57,453 bases of DNA from Paraherbaspirillum soli (GTDB lineage Bacteria; Pseudomonadota; Gammaproteobacteria; Burkholderiales; Burkholderiaceae_D): the NCBI RefSeq assembly GCF_042654985.1, contig NZ_JBHSMT010000006.1, positions 1-57,453 on the forward strand, given 5' to 3'. Each line of letters opens with the position of its first letter. Position 1 is the stretch's first letter. The position numbers and the translations under genes are program-made. Of the stretch, positions 1 to 7,600 are shown in pieces. The notes below the pieces were generated by a model that searched no databases, had not been told where the DNA came from, and worked only from the letters and a program-made list of their open reading frames with translations.

Positions 1-17
1 CTGCGCCTGCACGCCGA

Positions 18-320
18 TCACGAGGGGCCGACCCTCATCTTCAATAAAGCATCGCAGCGGCCGATACTTCGGCTTTTGCGTTCTTGACACACGACGGCAG
101 GTGGTAGGACTAGCGAACCGGTACCCCAAAGCACACCGGCAGCCCGAAGGCTCCCCACCACTGCCGTCCATAGTGGACGCGCAATGGTGCACGCACGCAG
201 CCGCATGGCGCGGTCTGTGCGTTTGGGGTATCTCAAGTCGCTAGACAAGGTCCCTTCTGTTTCAGGGACCGGCCGACTATAAACGCTATTGGATGCGATG
301 ACAATCCATGCAGTCTCCAA
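18..320 (-). other. Leader-like element, copy L (also an open frame of 100 codons)
   Basis: This stretch shares two nucleotide blocks with the region directly upstream of the symE-like gene near 41.3 kb. Block 271-313 matches 41531-41573 with a few changes, and block 135-173 is identical over 39 bases to 41391-41429. The second block contains an inverted repeat, CGGCAG...CTGCCG, around a GC-rich loop. An open frame runs through it, but block 1 is read in a different frame from the other copy because the spacers between blocks differ by 4 bases (97 versus 101). The element is therefore conserved as nucleic acid and not clearly as protein. The frame stops at a TGA overlapping a possible GTG start (21-19) of a gene that would run off the window edge. 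I infer a structured leader or regulatory RNA, and the exact role is unknown. Confidence 0.5.
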
Positions 321-494
321 GCTGCCTCAACCGCCCGTTCCAATACGCATTCCGTATATCAAATCCGCGTCAAACAGCCTTCTCTCGGTCAAAACACCAC
401 AATCGGCATATGCAAATAACGATTTATGACTTTGGCGCATATAGTTGCCCTGCTAAAATCAGCTGCTCAATTTATTACTATCAAACAAGCACCC
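321..494. promoter_or_regulatory. AT-richer upstream region of metNIQ
   Basis: This gap of about 170 bases between the leader-like element and metN is richer in A/T than its surroundings and must hold the promoter of the methionine importer operon. I do not see a convincing SAM or other riboswitch fold, and no strong ribosome binding site precedes the chosen GTG start. Nothing more specific can be supported. Confidence 0.3.
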
Positions 495-1547
495 GTGATT
501 CGCATCGAGCAACTGCATAAAACCTATCCGCTGGAACGCAATGCCAAGACCGCCGGGCCGCCCGTCGCCGCATTGTCGGACATCAATCTACACATTCAAA
601 AGGGTGAAATTTTCGGCATTATCGGCCGCTCCGGCGCCGGCAAGAGCACGCTGATTCGCACTCTCAACATGCTGGAGCGCCCGTCCAGCGGCCGGGTGTT
701 GGTCGAGGACCAGGACATTACGGCACTCGACAATACCGGCCTGCACAAGCTGCGGCAGCGGATCGGGATGATTTTCCAGCACTTCAATCTGCTCAACGCC
801 AAAACGGTTGCGGCCAATATCGACTGGCCGCTGAAGATCACCGGCAAATACACGCAGCAAGAACGCAACGCGCGCGTCGCCGAATTGCTGGAGCTGGTCG
901 GCCTCAGCGCGCAGCGCGACAAATATCCATCGCAGCTGTCCGGCGGTCAAAAGCAGCGGGTCGGCATCGCCCGCGCACTGGCCAACACGCCGCATCTGCT
1001 GCTGTGCGACGAGGCAACTTCGGCGCTCGATCCGGAAACCACGCAGTCGATTTTGCGGCTGCTGCTGGACATCAACCGCAAGCTGGGCCTGACCATCGTG
1101 CTGATCACGCATGAGATGCAAGTGATCCGCACCATTTGCGACCGGGTGGCAGTGATCGAGGCCGGCCGCATTGTCGAATCGGGCGACGTGGCCGAAGTGT
1201 TTTTGCATCCGCAGCACGCGGTCACGCAAAGCATGGTGGCCGAAAGCACACCGTTCTCGGCCGAGGCCGCGTTGCTGCAATCGGCGGCGTCGGTGCCCGG
1301 CATCGAACAGTTGCGCGGGCAATTGGTGCGCCTGACTTATGTCGGCGACATCACCTATCAACCTATCCTGAGCAGCATCGCCGCCGCCACGCCGGCGTTG
1401 ATCACCATCCTGCAAGGCACCATCGCCCGCATCAAGGACACGCCGTACGGCCAGCTGCTGGTGGAATTGCGCGGCGAACCGGAGCACATCGCGCAGGTGT
1501 TCAGCACGCTCGATCAACACAACATCCGGCACGAGGTATTGGCATAA
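495..1547 (+). CDS. metN: Methionine ABC importer, ATP-binding protein MetN
   Basis: This is the ATPase of the D/L-methionine importer, acting at the inner face of the cytoplasmic membrane with MetI. The sequence has Walker A GRSGAGKST near residues 44-52, the Q-loop in IFQHFNLL, the signature LSGGQKQR near 148-155, Walker B LLLCDEA near 168-174, and a C-terminal NIL-type regulatory domain of about 100 residues, as in Escherichia coli MetN. I chose the GTG at 495 because homology begins at VIRIEQLHKTY. An upstream ATG at 426 would add 23 residues with no family match. The stop overlaps the metI start (TAATG), so the genes are translationally coupled. Confidence 0.95.
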   Translation: MIRIEQLHKTYPLERNAKTAGPPVAALSDINLHIQKGEIFGIIGRSGAGKSTLIRTLNMLERPSSGRVLVEDQDITALDNTGLHKLRQRIGMIFQHFNLLNAKTVAANIDWPLKITGKYTQQERNARVAELLELVGLSAQRDKYPSQLSGGQKQRVGIARALANTPHLLLCDEATSALDPETTQSILRLLLDINRKLGLTIVLITHEMQVIRTICDRVAVIEAGRIVESGDVAEVFLHPQHAVTQSMVAESTPFSAEAALLQSAASVPGIEQLRGQLVRLTYVGDITYQPILSSIAAATPALITILQGTIARIKDTPYGQLLVELRGEPEHIAQVFSTLDQHNIRHEVLA

Positions 1548-2206
1548 TGGATTTTTCGCTTATCGACTGGGCCGACATCTGGCAGGCCACCTGGGAAACG
1601 CTGGCCATGACCGGCTTTTCATTGTTGTTCACGGTGCTGCTTGGGCTGCCGCTCGGCATCCTGCTGTTCATCACCGGCAAGCGCCAGCTGCTGGAACAGC
1701 GCGGCATCTACACGGCGCTGGCGCTGGCGGTCAACGTGCTGCGCTCGGTGCCCTTCCTGATCTTGTTGATCGTGATGATTCCGTTCACGGTGCTGATGGT
1801 CGGCACTTCGCTCGGGGTGATGGGCGCGATCCCGCCGCTGGTGCTGGGCACCGCGCCGTTCTTCGCCCGCCTGGTGGAAAACGTGCTGCGCGAAATCGAC
1901 CGCGGCGTGATCGAGGCCTGTCAGGCGATGGGCGCCAACAAGCGCCAGATCATTTTTGGCGCGCTGCTGCCGGAAGCCCTGCCCGGCCTGATCGCCGCCA
2001 CCACCGTCACCGCGATTGCGCTGATGTCGTATGCGGCGATGTCGGGCGTGATCGGCGGCGGCGGCCTGGGCGACCTGGCGATCCGTTTCGGCTACCAGCG
2101 TTTTCAGACCGAGGTGATGGTCGCTACCGTCGCGGTGCTGGTGGTGCTGGTGCAGCTGTTGCAGTTCTCCGGCGATCGGCTGGTGCAGTTTTTCACTCGC
2201 AAGTAA
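1547..2206 (+). CDS. metI: Methionine ABC importer permease MetI
   Basis: This is the inner-membrane permease of the methionine importer. The 219-residue protein has five or so hydrophobic segments and the conserved cytoplasmic EAA loop (EACQAMGANKRQI), followed by SYAAMSGVIGGGGLGDLAIRFGY, a signature of MetI proteins. The ATG shares one base with the metN stop codon, and metQ follows 28 bases downstream, giving the usual N-I-Q order. Length and motifs are normal for the family. Confidence 0.95.
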   Translation: MDFSLIDWADIWQATWETLAMTGFSLLFTVLLGLPLGILLFITGKRQLLEQRGIYTALALAVNVLRSVPFLILLIVMIPFTVLMVGTSLGVMGAIPPLVLGTAPFFARLVENVLREIDRGVIEACQAMGANKRQIIFGALLPEALPGLIAATTVTAIALMSYAAMSGVIGGGGLGDLAIRFGYQRFQTEVMVATVAVLVVLVQLLQFSGDRLVQFFTRK

Positions 2207-2234
2207 TCTTTTCAAATCCAAAAAGGGAGTTTAT

Positions 2235-3044
2235 ATGTCACGCAAATTTTCGCTATCGCTGGGATTGGCCGCTGCGGCGTTCTCGACTTTCGGCCTGCTG
2301 GCCGGCACTGCGGCGCATGCGGCCGACAAGCTGGTGATCGCGGCAACCCCGGTGCCGCACGCTGAAATCCTGGAGTTCGTCAAACCGATCCTGGCCAAGC
2401 AAAACGTCGATCTGCAAGTCAAGGTCTTCACCGACTACGTGCAGCCGGCGGTGCAAACCAACGAGAAGCGCGTCGACGGCAATTTCTTCCTGCATCAGCC
2501 CTACCTGAACGAATTCAAGAAGAGCCATAAGAACGACGCCGAAGTAGTGGTCACCAAGGTCCACGTCGAACCGTTTGCCGGCTACTCCAGCAAATACAAG
2601 AAACTGGCCGACCTACCCGACGGCGCCACCATCGCGATCCCGAACGACCCGTCCAACTCGGGCCGCTCCTTGCTGCTGCTGGCGCGTCAAGGTTTGCTGA
2701 AGCTGAAAGACCCGAGCAATATCTCGGCGACACAAAAAGACATCATCGACAATCCCAAGCACCTGAAATTCAAGGAACTGGAAGCTGCGACCCTGCCAAG
2801 AGTGCTGAACCAAGTCGATCTGGCCCTGATCAACACCAACTACGCGATCGAAGCCAAGCTCAATCCGGTCAAGGATTCGCTGTTCATCGAAGATGCCAAT
2901 TCGCCTTACGCCAACCTGCTGGTGGCGCGCGCCGACAACAAGGACAGCGTAGCGGTCAAGAAACTGGCAGCAGCGCTGAACTCGCCGGAAGTGAAGAAAT
3001 TCATTGAAGAAAAATACAAAGGTGCGGTGGTGCCGGCGTTTTAA
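2235..3044 (+). CDS. metQ: Methionine-binding protein MetQ (NlpA family)
   Basis: This is the periplasmic substrate-binding component of the MetNIQ importer. It starts with a Sec-type signal peptide ending AAHAADK, followed by the NlpA-family core (KLVIAATPVPHAEIL, NFFLHQPYLNEF, IAIPNDPSNSGRSLLLL, LINTNYAIEA). There is no lipobox cysteine, so this version appears soluble and not lipid-anchored, unlike E. coli MetQ. A clear AAAGGGAG ribosome binding site precedes the ATG. A strong hairpin terminator follows the gene. The substrate is inferred from the operon and could include other methionine analogues. Confidence 0.93.
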   Translation: MSRKFSLSLGLAAAAFSTFGLLAGTAAHAADKLVIAATPVPHAEILEFVKPILAKQNVDLQVKVFTDYVQPAVQTNEKRVDGNFFLHQPYLNEFKKSHKNDAEVVVTKVHVEPFAGYSSKYKKLADLPDGATIAIPNDPSNSGRSLLLLARQGLLKLKDPSNISATQKDIIDNPKHLKFKELEAATLPRVLNQVDLALINTNYAIEAKLNPVKDSLFIEDANSPYANLLVARADNKDSVAVKKLAAALNSPEVKKFIEEKYKGAVVPAF

Positions 3045-3076
3045 TCGAGCGCGAAACATCGCAGTACGCAGTTAAA

Positions 3077-3127
3077 GGGGGCCAGAGTTTTTCGCGATGC
3101 AGTTGCGAAAAACTCTGGCCCTTTTTT
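3077..3127 (+). terminator. Rho-independent terminator after metQ
   Basis: A long stem (GGGCCAGAGTTTTTCGC paired with GCGAAAAACTCTGGCCC, loop GATGCAGTT) is followed by six T residues. It ends the metNIQ transcript. The arms resemble the GGGGTCAGAGT repeat hairpin at 4243-4293, so it may be a repeat recruited as a terminator. Confidence 0.85.
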
Positions 3128-3188
3128 ACGGGCTACGGAGTGCAGGCATTTGCATTCGTTTGATTTCCGTCCCTTCTCGGAGTCTCTC

Positions 3189-3821
3189 ATGGATTATCCC
3201 GTCTTGCTTCTGTATGTATTCTCGGTAGTAGCACTGATTTCCACACCTGGTCCGGTGGTGATGCTGGTGATGAACGCCAGCCTGCAACAGGGACCTGTCC
3301 ATGGCTTGAAAACCATCCTTGGAACCAACGCCGCTTCGCTGGTATTGATCGCCATCACGGCCCTGGTAATCAATCAGGTATTTGCGATAAATGCGTTTTT
3401 GCTGACCGTCCTCAAAGCGCTAGGCTGCCTCTATCTTATTTACATTGCGTTGGATGGCCTGTGGCATGTGTATCGCACCCGAAGCGTCGGTATTGAACCG
3501 GTGGGTGGCGAACAACGCAGCAAAGACGCCGGGTTTCAGAAGGGATTCATGGTCGGGATATCGAATCCGAAGGACATCATATTTTTCGCCTCCTTCTTCC
3601 CTCAATTCATTTCCATCTCGCCCAACAGGCATCTCAGCTTGAGCATACTCACGGTGGTATGGATCGCTTTGGACCTCGCGATCTTATCGTTCTACGTGTT
3701 CTTGATGAGCCAGAAAAAAATCAAACGTTACAAGACGCTGATCATCCTGCTGTCTAGTCTCTGTCTTTTGCTGGTAGCAATGATCGGATTGGTTTATTCC
3801 GTTCGAGAATTGTTGGCATGA
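3189..3821 (+). CDS. LysE/RhtB-family amino-acid exporter
   Basis: This is an inner-membrane exporter of the LysE/RhtB family, which expel amino acids and related metabolites using the proton gradient. The 210-residue protein has about six hydrophobic segments and the family's N-terminal STPGPVVMLVMNASLQQG motif and the central GFMVGISNPKDIIFFASFFPQF motif. I chose the ATG at 3189 (MDYPVLLL) because GGAG lies at the right distance and the length fits. An upstream start at 3150 would add 13 untypical residues. The substrate cannot be read from the sequence. Confidence 0.88.
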   Translation: MDYPVLLLYVFSVVALISTPGPVVMLVMNASLQQGPVHGLKTILGTNAASLVLIAITALVINQVFAINAFLLTVLKALGCLYLIYIALDGLWHVYRTRSVGIEPVGGEQRSKDAGFQKGFMVGISNPKDIIFFASFFPQFISISPNRHLSLSILTVVWIALDLAILSFYVFLMSQKKIKRYKTLIILLSSLCLLLVAMIGLVYSVRELLA

Positions 3822-4108
3822 CGCTTCGGTTGAACTCGCCCTAGATGAGGCAGCGCAGCGCGCCGAATTAATGCATCCCCGCACACGAACCACGGAGCGC
3901 CGAGGGGTTGGGGCTGACGTTGTTTTTGACGTGGCCGTTGACGTTGAATTCCGCATTGAGACGCTGCCAAATGGGACGACTGTTAGCCGGGAATTGTGGG
4001 AAAACATGTTTGAGCCGCAGGCGAGTTTGTCTTCACACCCGGCTAATAGTTGACCCATTTGGGGACCCGACCAACGGGAGGGCAGTGGCTTGCGGTCGCC
4101 TTCTTTTG

Positions 4109-4140
4109 GTTACTTTTCTTGGCGAAGCAAGAAAAGTAAC
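4109..4140. repeat. Inverted repeat GTTACTTTTCTTG
   Basis: Perfect 13-bp arms (GTTACTTTTCTTG and its complement) surround a 6-base loop. Sequences of this form are common dispersed intergenic palindromes in proteobacteria. No T-tract follows, so a terminator role is not supported. Confidence 0.7.
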
Positions 4141-4242
4141 TAGCTGTCGGGCTACCCCCGACTAGTATCAACGGAGTAGCGACCGTGTTAGCTACCAAAG
4201 ACCGACCGAATGCAACCGCCCATACTCCGTGGCCCGTCAAAA

Positions 4243-4293
4243 GGGGTCAGAGTAATTTTCGTCAAACAGCCGACGAAAAAAAACTCTGACCCC
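4243..4293. repeat. GGGGTCAGAGT palindromic repeat
   Basis: Arms GGGGTCAGAGT and ACTCTGACCCC, extended by ATTTTCGTC/GACGAAAA, form a long hairpin. The same theme occurs in the metQ terminator. It may act as a terminator for the convergent genes on either side (LysE exporter and LysR regulator). Confidence 0.6.
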
Positions 4294-4337
4294 ATTTAAC
4301 TATGCCGTCGCTGCATTCTGACCCCGGTGCGCGACAC

Positions 4338-5243
4338 TCAGCCCGCCACCATCTCGATCACATCCAGAAACCGCTTCAACAACAACTCGCTACTACCCCG
4401 ACGGTAGACCAAATGCACAGCAACCGATGCCGGAAACCAGTCCAGCGGCCGAAACACCACGCGCGGAAATTGCGTCATCGAAGCCACGCCCTCCTGCACC
4501 AAGGCCAGCCCCATCCCTGCGCTGACCAGGCCCAGCACAGTCAACACCTCGGCCGCTTCATGCCGAATATCGGGCTCGAACCCGGCTTGCCGGCAACTGG
4601 CCAGAAACCGCTCGCGCGCCGCGACGTTTTGCCGGCGCGGCAGCGCAATCCATGCGGCCCGATCCAGATCCTGCGGCCGGATCGTGCGGCATTGCTGCAG
4701 CGGATGCCCTGCCGGCAGCGCCAACAACAGGCGCTCAGTCACTATCGGATTCGACGTCAACTCGGCATCGTCAACGGGCGGCGGATTGTAGACCAGGCCG
4801 AGGTCAAGCTCGCGCCGTCGGATCGCTTCACACTGCGGGGCCGATCGCATGGCGCGCAACTCGACCTGGACGGCGGGATAATCGGCCCGTAGCCGCTGTA
4901 GCGAGCGCGACAGAAAATCGCTGAAAATGGCAGCTTCGACGAAGCCGATCATCAAACTGCCCTCATCCGCCTGCGCCCAGCGCCTGGCACGCTGTTCTAC
5001 CTGCGCAGCGTGCGCCAGCATGCCGCGCGCCTCTTCCAGGAAGGCATGGCCGGTCGCGGTAAGCAACAGGCGCTGGCGCACCCGCTCGAACAACACCAGA
5101 CCCAGGCGTTGTTCCAGCTCCTTGATTTGCCGGCTCAGCGGCGACTGCGAAATACACAGGCGCTGTGCGGCGCGGCCGACATTGCCCTCCTCCGCCACGG
5201 CAATGAAATAGCGCAGCAAGCGCAGATCCAATAGTTGAGACAT
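4338..5243 (-). CDS. LysR-family transcriptional regulator
   Basis: A 301-residue LysR-type regulator. The N-terminal winged helix is clear (LRYFIAVAEEGNVGRAAQRL, then SQSPLSRQIKELEQRLG), followed by the usual periplasmic-binding-protein-like effector domain. I chose the ATG at 5243 (MSQLLDLRLL) because longer starts add about 47 untypical residues. It is divergent from the YciI-like gene at 5520, the classical position of a LysR target, but a MITE-like element is inserted in the shared upstream region. The effector is unknown. Confidence 0.88.
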   Translation of the reverse strand: MSQLLDLRLLRYFIAVAEEGNVGRAAQRLCISQSPLSRQIKELEQRLGLVLFERVRQRLLLTATGHAFLEEARGMLAHAAQVEQRARRWAQADEGSLMIGFVEAAIFSDFLSRSLQRLRADYPAVQVELRAMRSAPQCEAIRRRELDLGLVYNPPPVDDAELTSNPIVTERLLLALPAGHPLQQCRTIRPQDLDRAAWIALPRRQNVAARERFLASCRQAGFEPDIRHEAAEVLTVLGLVSAGMGLALVQEGVASMTQFPRVVFRPLDWFPASVAVHLVYRRGSSELLLKRFLDVIEMVAG

Positions 5244-5351
5244 GTTGCGTCTTAAGTCCTTCAAAGAGTGTCTTGGACGGCACGCATCGTAAGCCATATG
5301 ATTGCCCAAGGTCAACGCACCGCATTCGTCGTCATCCACCACTTTAGATAA

Positions 5352-5506
5352 GGGCACCTCTAAAAACCGTAGCGAGCGACACAAGGTCGGAGCGATGAAG
5401 TTGCAACACCTGCAGCCGTACGGAGGTACGGTGACGATCTTGCCAACCCTGCAGCTCCGAGATTGCCGGGCTGGTCAAACCCTGCAGTAGGTTTTTAGAG
5501 GTGCCC
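5352..5506. mobile_element. MITE-like element, copy 1
   Basis: A 155-bp non-coding element with perfect 17-bp terminal inverted repeats (GGGCACCTCTAAAAACC and its complement). It is flanked by the 4-bp direct repeat ATAA, a target-site duplication. The interior carries GTAGCGAGCG near one end and a GTACGGAGGTAC palindrome, shared with three other copies in this window. There is no transposase, so it must have been mobilised in trans. It lies between the LysR gene and the YciI-like gene, ending 13 bases before the latter's ATG. Confidence 0.88.
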
Positions 5507-5519
5507 ATAAGGAGCAATC

Positions 5520-5804
5520 ATGTATCTGGTTATGCTGCACTACATCCAACCACTCGAGATAGTCGACCGCTGGCGCGACGCGCACCGCGCCTTTCTCGAC
5601 CGGCACTATGCCTCCGGCGATTTCCTGCTGTCCGGTCCCAAGGTGCCGCGCACGGGCGGCGTGATCATGGTCAAAGACGTTGGCGCGGAGCGCTTGAAGC
5701 AGATCTTCGAACAAGACCCGTTCCAGCAGCAGCGCATCGCGGAATACGAGATCGTCGAATTCTCTCCGGTCAAACATCGGCCCGAATTCCGAGACCTGGT
5801 CTGA
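5520..5804 (+). CDS. YciI-like protein
   Basis: A 94-residue protein of the YciI/dimeric alpha-beta barrel family. It begins MYLVMLHYIQPLE and has the conserved Asp and His region (WRDAHRAFLDRHY, then GDFLLSGPKVPRTGG) typical of these small, often uncharacterised enzymes. A good ribosome binding site (AAGGAG) sits between the MITE end and the ATG. The element insertion may have displaced the original promoter. The enzymatic role is unknown. Confidence 0.85.
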   Translation: MYLVMLHYIQPLEIVDRWRDAHRAFLDRHYASGDFLLSGPKVPRTGGVIMVKDVGAERLKQIFEQDPFQQQRIAEYEIVEFSPVKHRPEFRDLV

Positions 5805-5913
5805 CGAGCTGTGCCGGCAACCCGGTGGCAGAATATGCCGCGAATTTGTCATGGCCCAAGTTGACGTTGAAATCTACACTTGCGTTGCAAACCACCAAAA
5901 ACGAAAGGCAGAC

Positions 5914-6723
5914 ATGATGAATAGAAGGAATTTCACTCGCGCACTTGGACTCACGGCGCTGCCCCTGGAGCTGGCTAACAGCGCGCGGGCCGGCAATGCC
6001 GAAGCCGGCAGCCTGCCCGCCCAGCAGCCGCTCAAGGCCGATGCGCCGTTCCATATCGGCATGCTGATTTTTCCCGGCATGACCAATCTGGATTTCGCGG
6101 GTCCGTTTGAAGTGCTGGCCCGGGTGCCTGGCGCGACGGTGCATGTGCTGGCCAAGAGCGATGCGCCGGTCCGCACCGATGTCGGCGGTACGATCCTGCC
6201 GAGCATGACGTTGAAGGACGCGCCCGAGCTGGACATGCTGTTTGTCGGCGGCGGCCCGGGGGTGAATGCCTTGATGGAGGACGGCGAGGTGCTGGAATTT
6301 TTGCGATCGCGCGCGCGGCGCGCGCAATGGGTCAGCTCGGTATGCACCGGCGCGCTGGTGCTGGGTGCGGCCGGGCTGTTGCGCGGATACCGCGCAGCCA
6401 CGCATTGGACGGCAATGGATGTGCTGCCGTTGCTGGGCGCTACGCCGGTCCGGCAACGGGTGGTGATCGACCGCAATCGGATCACCGGCGGCGGCGTTAC
6501 CGCCGGCATCGACTTTGGGCTGACTGTAGTCGGCCTGCTATGGGGCAAGGAGCTGGCGCAAACGATTCAGCTCGGTCTCGAATATGACCCGCAGCCGCCG
6601 TTCAATTCCGGCTCGCCGCAGAATGCTCCGGCGCCGATCCTGGCGCGTGTGCGGAGCGCGACGACCGACCTGACCGAGCGGCGCATGGCGATCGCCAAAC
6701 GGGCGGCCGGCAACTTTTCCTAA
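5914..6723 (+). CDS. DJ-1/PfpI family protein, isocyanide hydratase-like, exported
   Basis: This is a DJ-1/PfpI superfamily protein resembling Pseudomonas isocyanide (isonitrile) hydratase. The domain starts near residue 45 (FHIGMLIFPGMTNLDFAGPFEVL). The nucleophile-elbow cysteine is C144 in SSVCTGALVLG, and the family's RNRITGGGVTAGIDFGL follows. The N-terminus has twin arginines (MNRRNFTRAL) and a short hydrophobic stretch ending near SARA, which looks like a Tat signal. Periplasmic export would be unusual for the hydratase. The ATGs at 5914 and 5917 are both usable, with AAGG upstream. The substrate is inferred only. Confidence 0.82.
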   Translation: MMNRRNFTRALGLTALPLELANSARAGNAEAGSLPAQQPLKADAPFHIGMLIFPGMTNLDFAGPFEVLARVPGATVHVLAKSDAPVRTDVGGTILPSMTLKDAPELDMLFVGGGPGVNALMEDGEVLEFLRSRARRAQWVSSVCTGALVLGAAGLLRGYRAATHWTAMDVLPLLGATPVRQRVVIDRNRITGGGVTAGIDFGLTVVGLLWGKELAQTIQLGLEYDPQPPFNSGSPQNAPAPILARVRSATTDLTERRMAIAKRAAGNFS

Positions 6724-6760
6724 GCGTTGAAGGCGGCATATAGCGGCCATCCGATACACG

Positions 6761-7501
6761 CTATTTGACCGCCTCTTCACGTTCAACCAGATGCCGCTGC
6801 AGCGCCCGCACCGACGCTTCGGCGCGTTCGATTTCCGCTGCATATATCTGGGTCGCGGTCTGCAGCACTTCGGCTTCGGCGCTGTGCGGAGCTCCGGTTT
6901 GGAATGGCGGTTGCGGGTCGTACTCGAACAGCATTTGCAGCGTCTTGGCATAGTGCTCGCCGCGCAACATGGCGGCGATGGTCAGGCCGAAATCCATGCC
7001 GGCCGTGACGCCGCCGCCGGTAATGCGGTTGCGATCGGTCACAACCCGGTCATCGGTCGGGATTGCTCCGGTCATTGCCAGCAAGTGGCGCACGGCCCAG
7101 TGCGAGGTTGCGCGATAGCCGTCCAGCAGTCCCGCGGCTCCCAGCAGCAGGGAGCCGGTACAGACGCTGGTGACCCATTTGGCGCGCGTGCCGCGATCCG
7201 CCAGAAAATCGATTACTTCCGCATCAGCCAATAAAGGCCAGGTATCGGCCTTGCTGCCGCCGACGAACAAGAGGTCGAGATCCCGCGGGCAGTCGTCCAG
7301 CGTGCAAGTCGGCAAGATCGCCATGCCGCTGTCGCTGGCGACCGGGGCCAGCGTTTTCCACAGCAGATGCACGCGGACGTCCATCAAATTGGCGAACACC
7401 AGTTGCGGCGCCACCATGTCGAGTGCGGTCATGCCGGGATAGATCAGCATGCCGATCTCCAGTGGTGCGGCAGCGGTGGATTGATTGATGGATTGGTTCA
7501 T
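6761..7501 (-). CDS. DJ-1/PfpI family protein, isocyanide hydratase-like, cytoplasmic
   Basis: A second DJ-1/PfpI protein of 246 residues, clearly a paralogue of the neighbour at 5914-6723. It has LEIGMLIYPGMTALDMV, the cysteine elbow TSVCTGSLLLG (C114), DRNRITGGGVTAGMDFGL and FEYDPQPPFQTGAPH. It lacks a signal peptide, so the pair may represent cytoplasmic and exported versions. The LD aspartate that acts with the cysteine in isocyanide hydratase is kept. It is divergent from the GlxA-type regulator at 7601, sharing a 99-bp promoter region, and is the likely regulatory target. Confidence 0.85.
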   Translation of the reverse strand: MNQSINQSTAAAPLEIGMLIYPGMTALDMVAPQLVFANLMDVRVHLLWKTLAPVASDSGMAILPTCTLDDCPRDLDLLFVGGSKADTWPLLADAEVIDFLADRGTRAKWVTSVCTGSLLLGAAGLLDGYRATSHWAVRHLLAMTGAIPTDDRVVTDRNRITGGGVTAGMDFGLTIAAMLRGEHYAKTLQMLFEYDPQPPFQTGAPHSAEAEVLQTATQIYAAEIERAEASVRALQRHLVEREEAVK

Positions 7502-7600
7502 GAGGTGGCTTTCTATTTAAAGGACGTGCTCGCCACTGTATTGAAGCTCGCTATGTCTGATTTGACCTTGTTAGGGCTTTTTCTGCCAAAATATCCGCCC

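Larger units (their letters stand above)
3822..4337. other. Non-coding gap rich in repeat fragments
   Basis: About 500 bases without a credible gene. Short open frames exist on both strands but have no ribosome binding sites or recognisable residues. The region holds the 13-bp-arm inverted repeat at 4109-4140 and the GGGGTCAGAGT hairpin at 4243-4293. It looks like an accumulation of dispersed intergenic repeats. Confidence 0.6.

Noticed and set aside
321..494. A SAM-type riboswitch before metN
   Set aside because: The gene family made me look for one, but I could not find conserved core elements or a convincing pseudoknot.
588..1532. Long minus-strand open frame across metN
   Set aside because: It is antisense to a well-supported gene, has no ribosome binding site, and is a product of high GC content.
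1136..2206. Extended frame fusing the tail of metN in another frame to metI
   Set aside because: The extra N-terminal part is an out-of-frame reading of metN; MetI begins at 1547 with a normal length.
3871..4053. Short plus-strand frame after the LysE exporter
   Set aside because: No ribosome binding site, no recognisable residues, and overlapping frames on the other strand look equally random.
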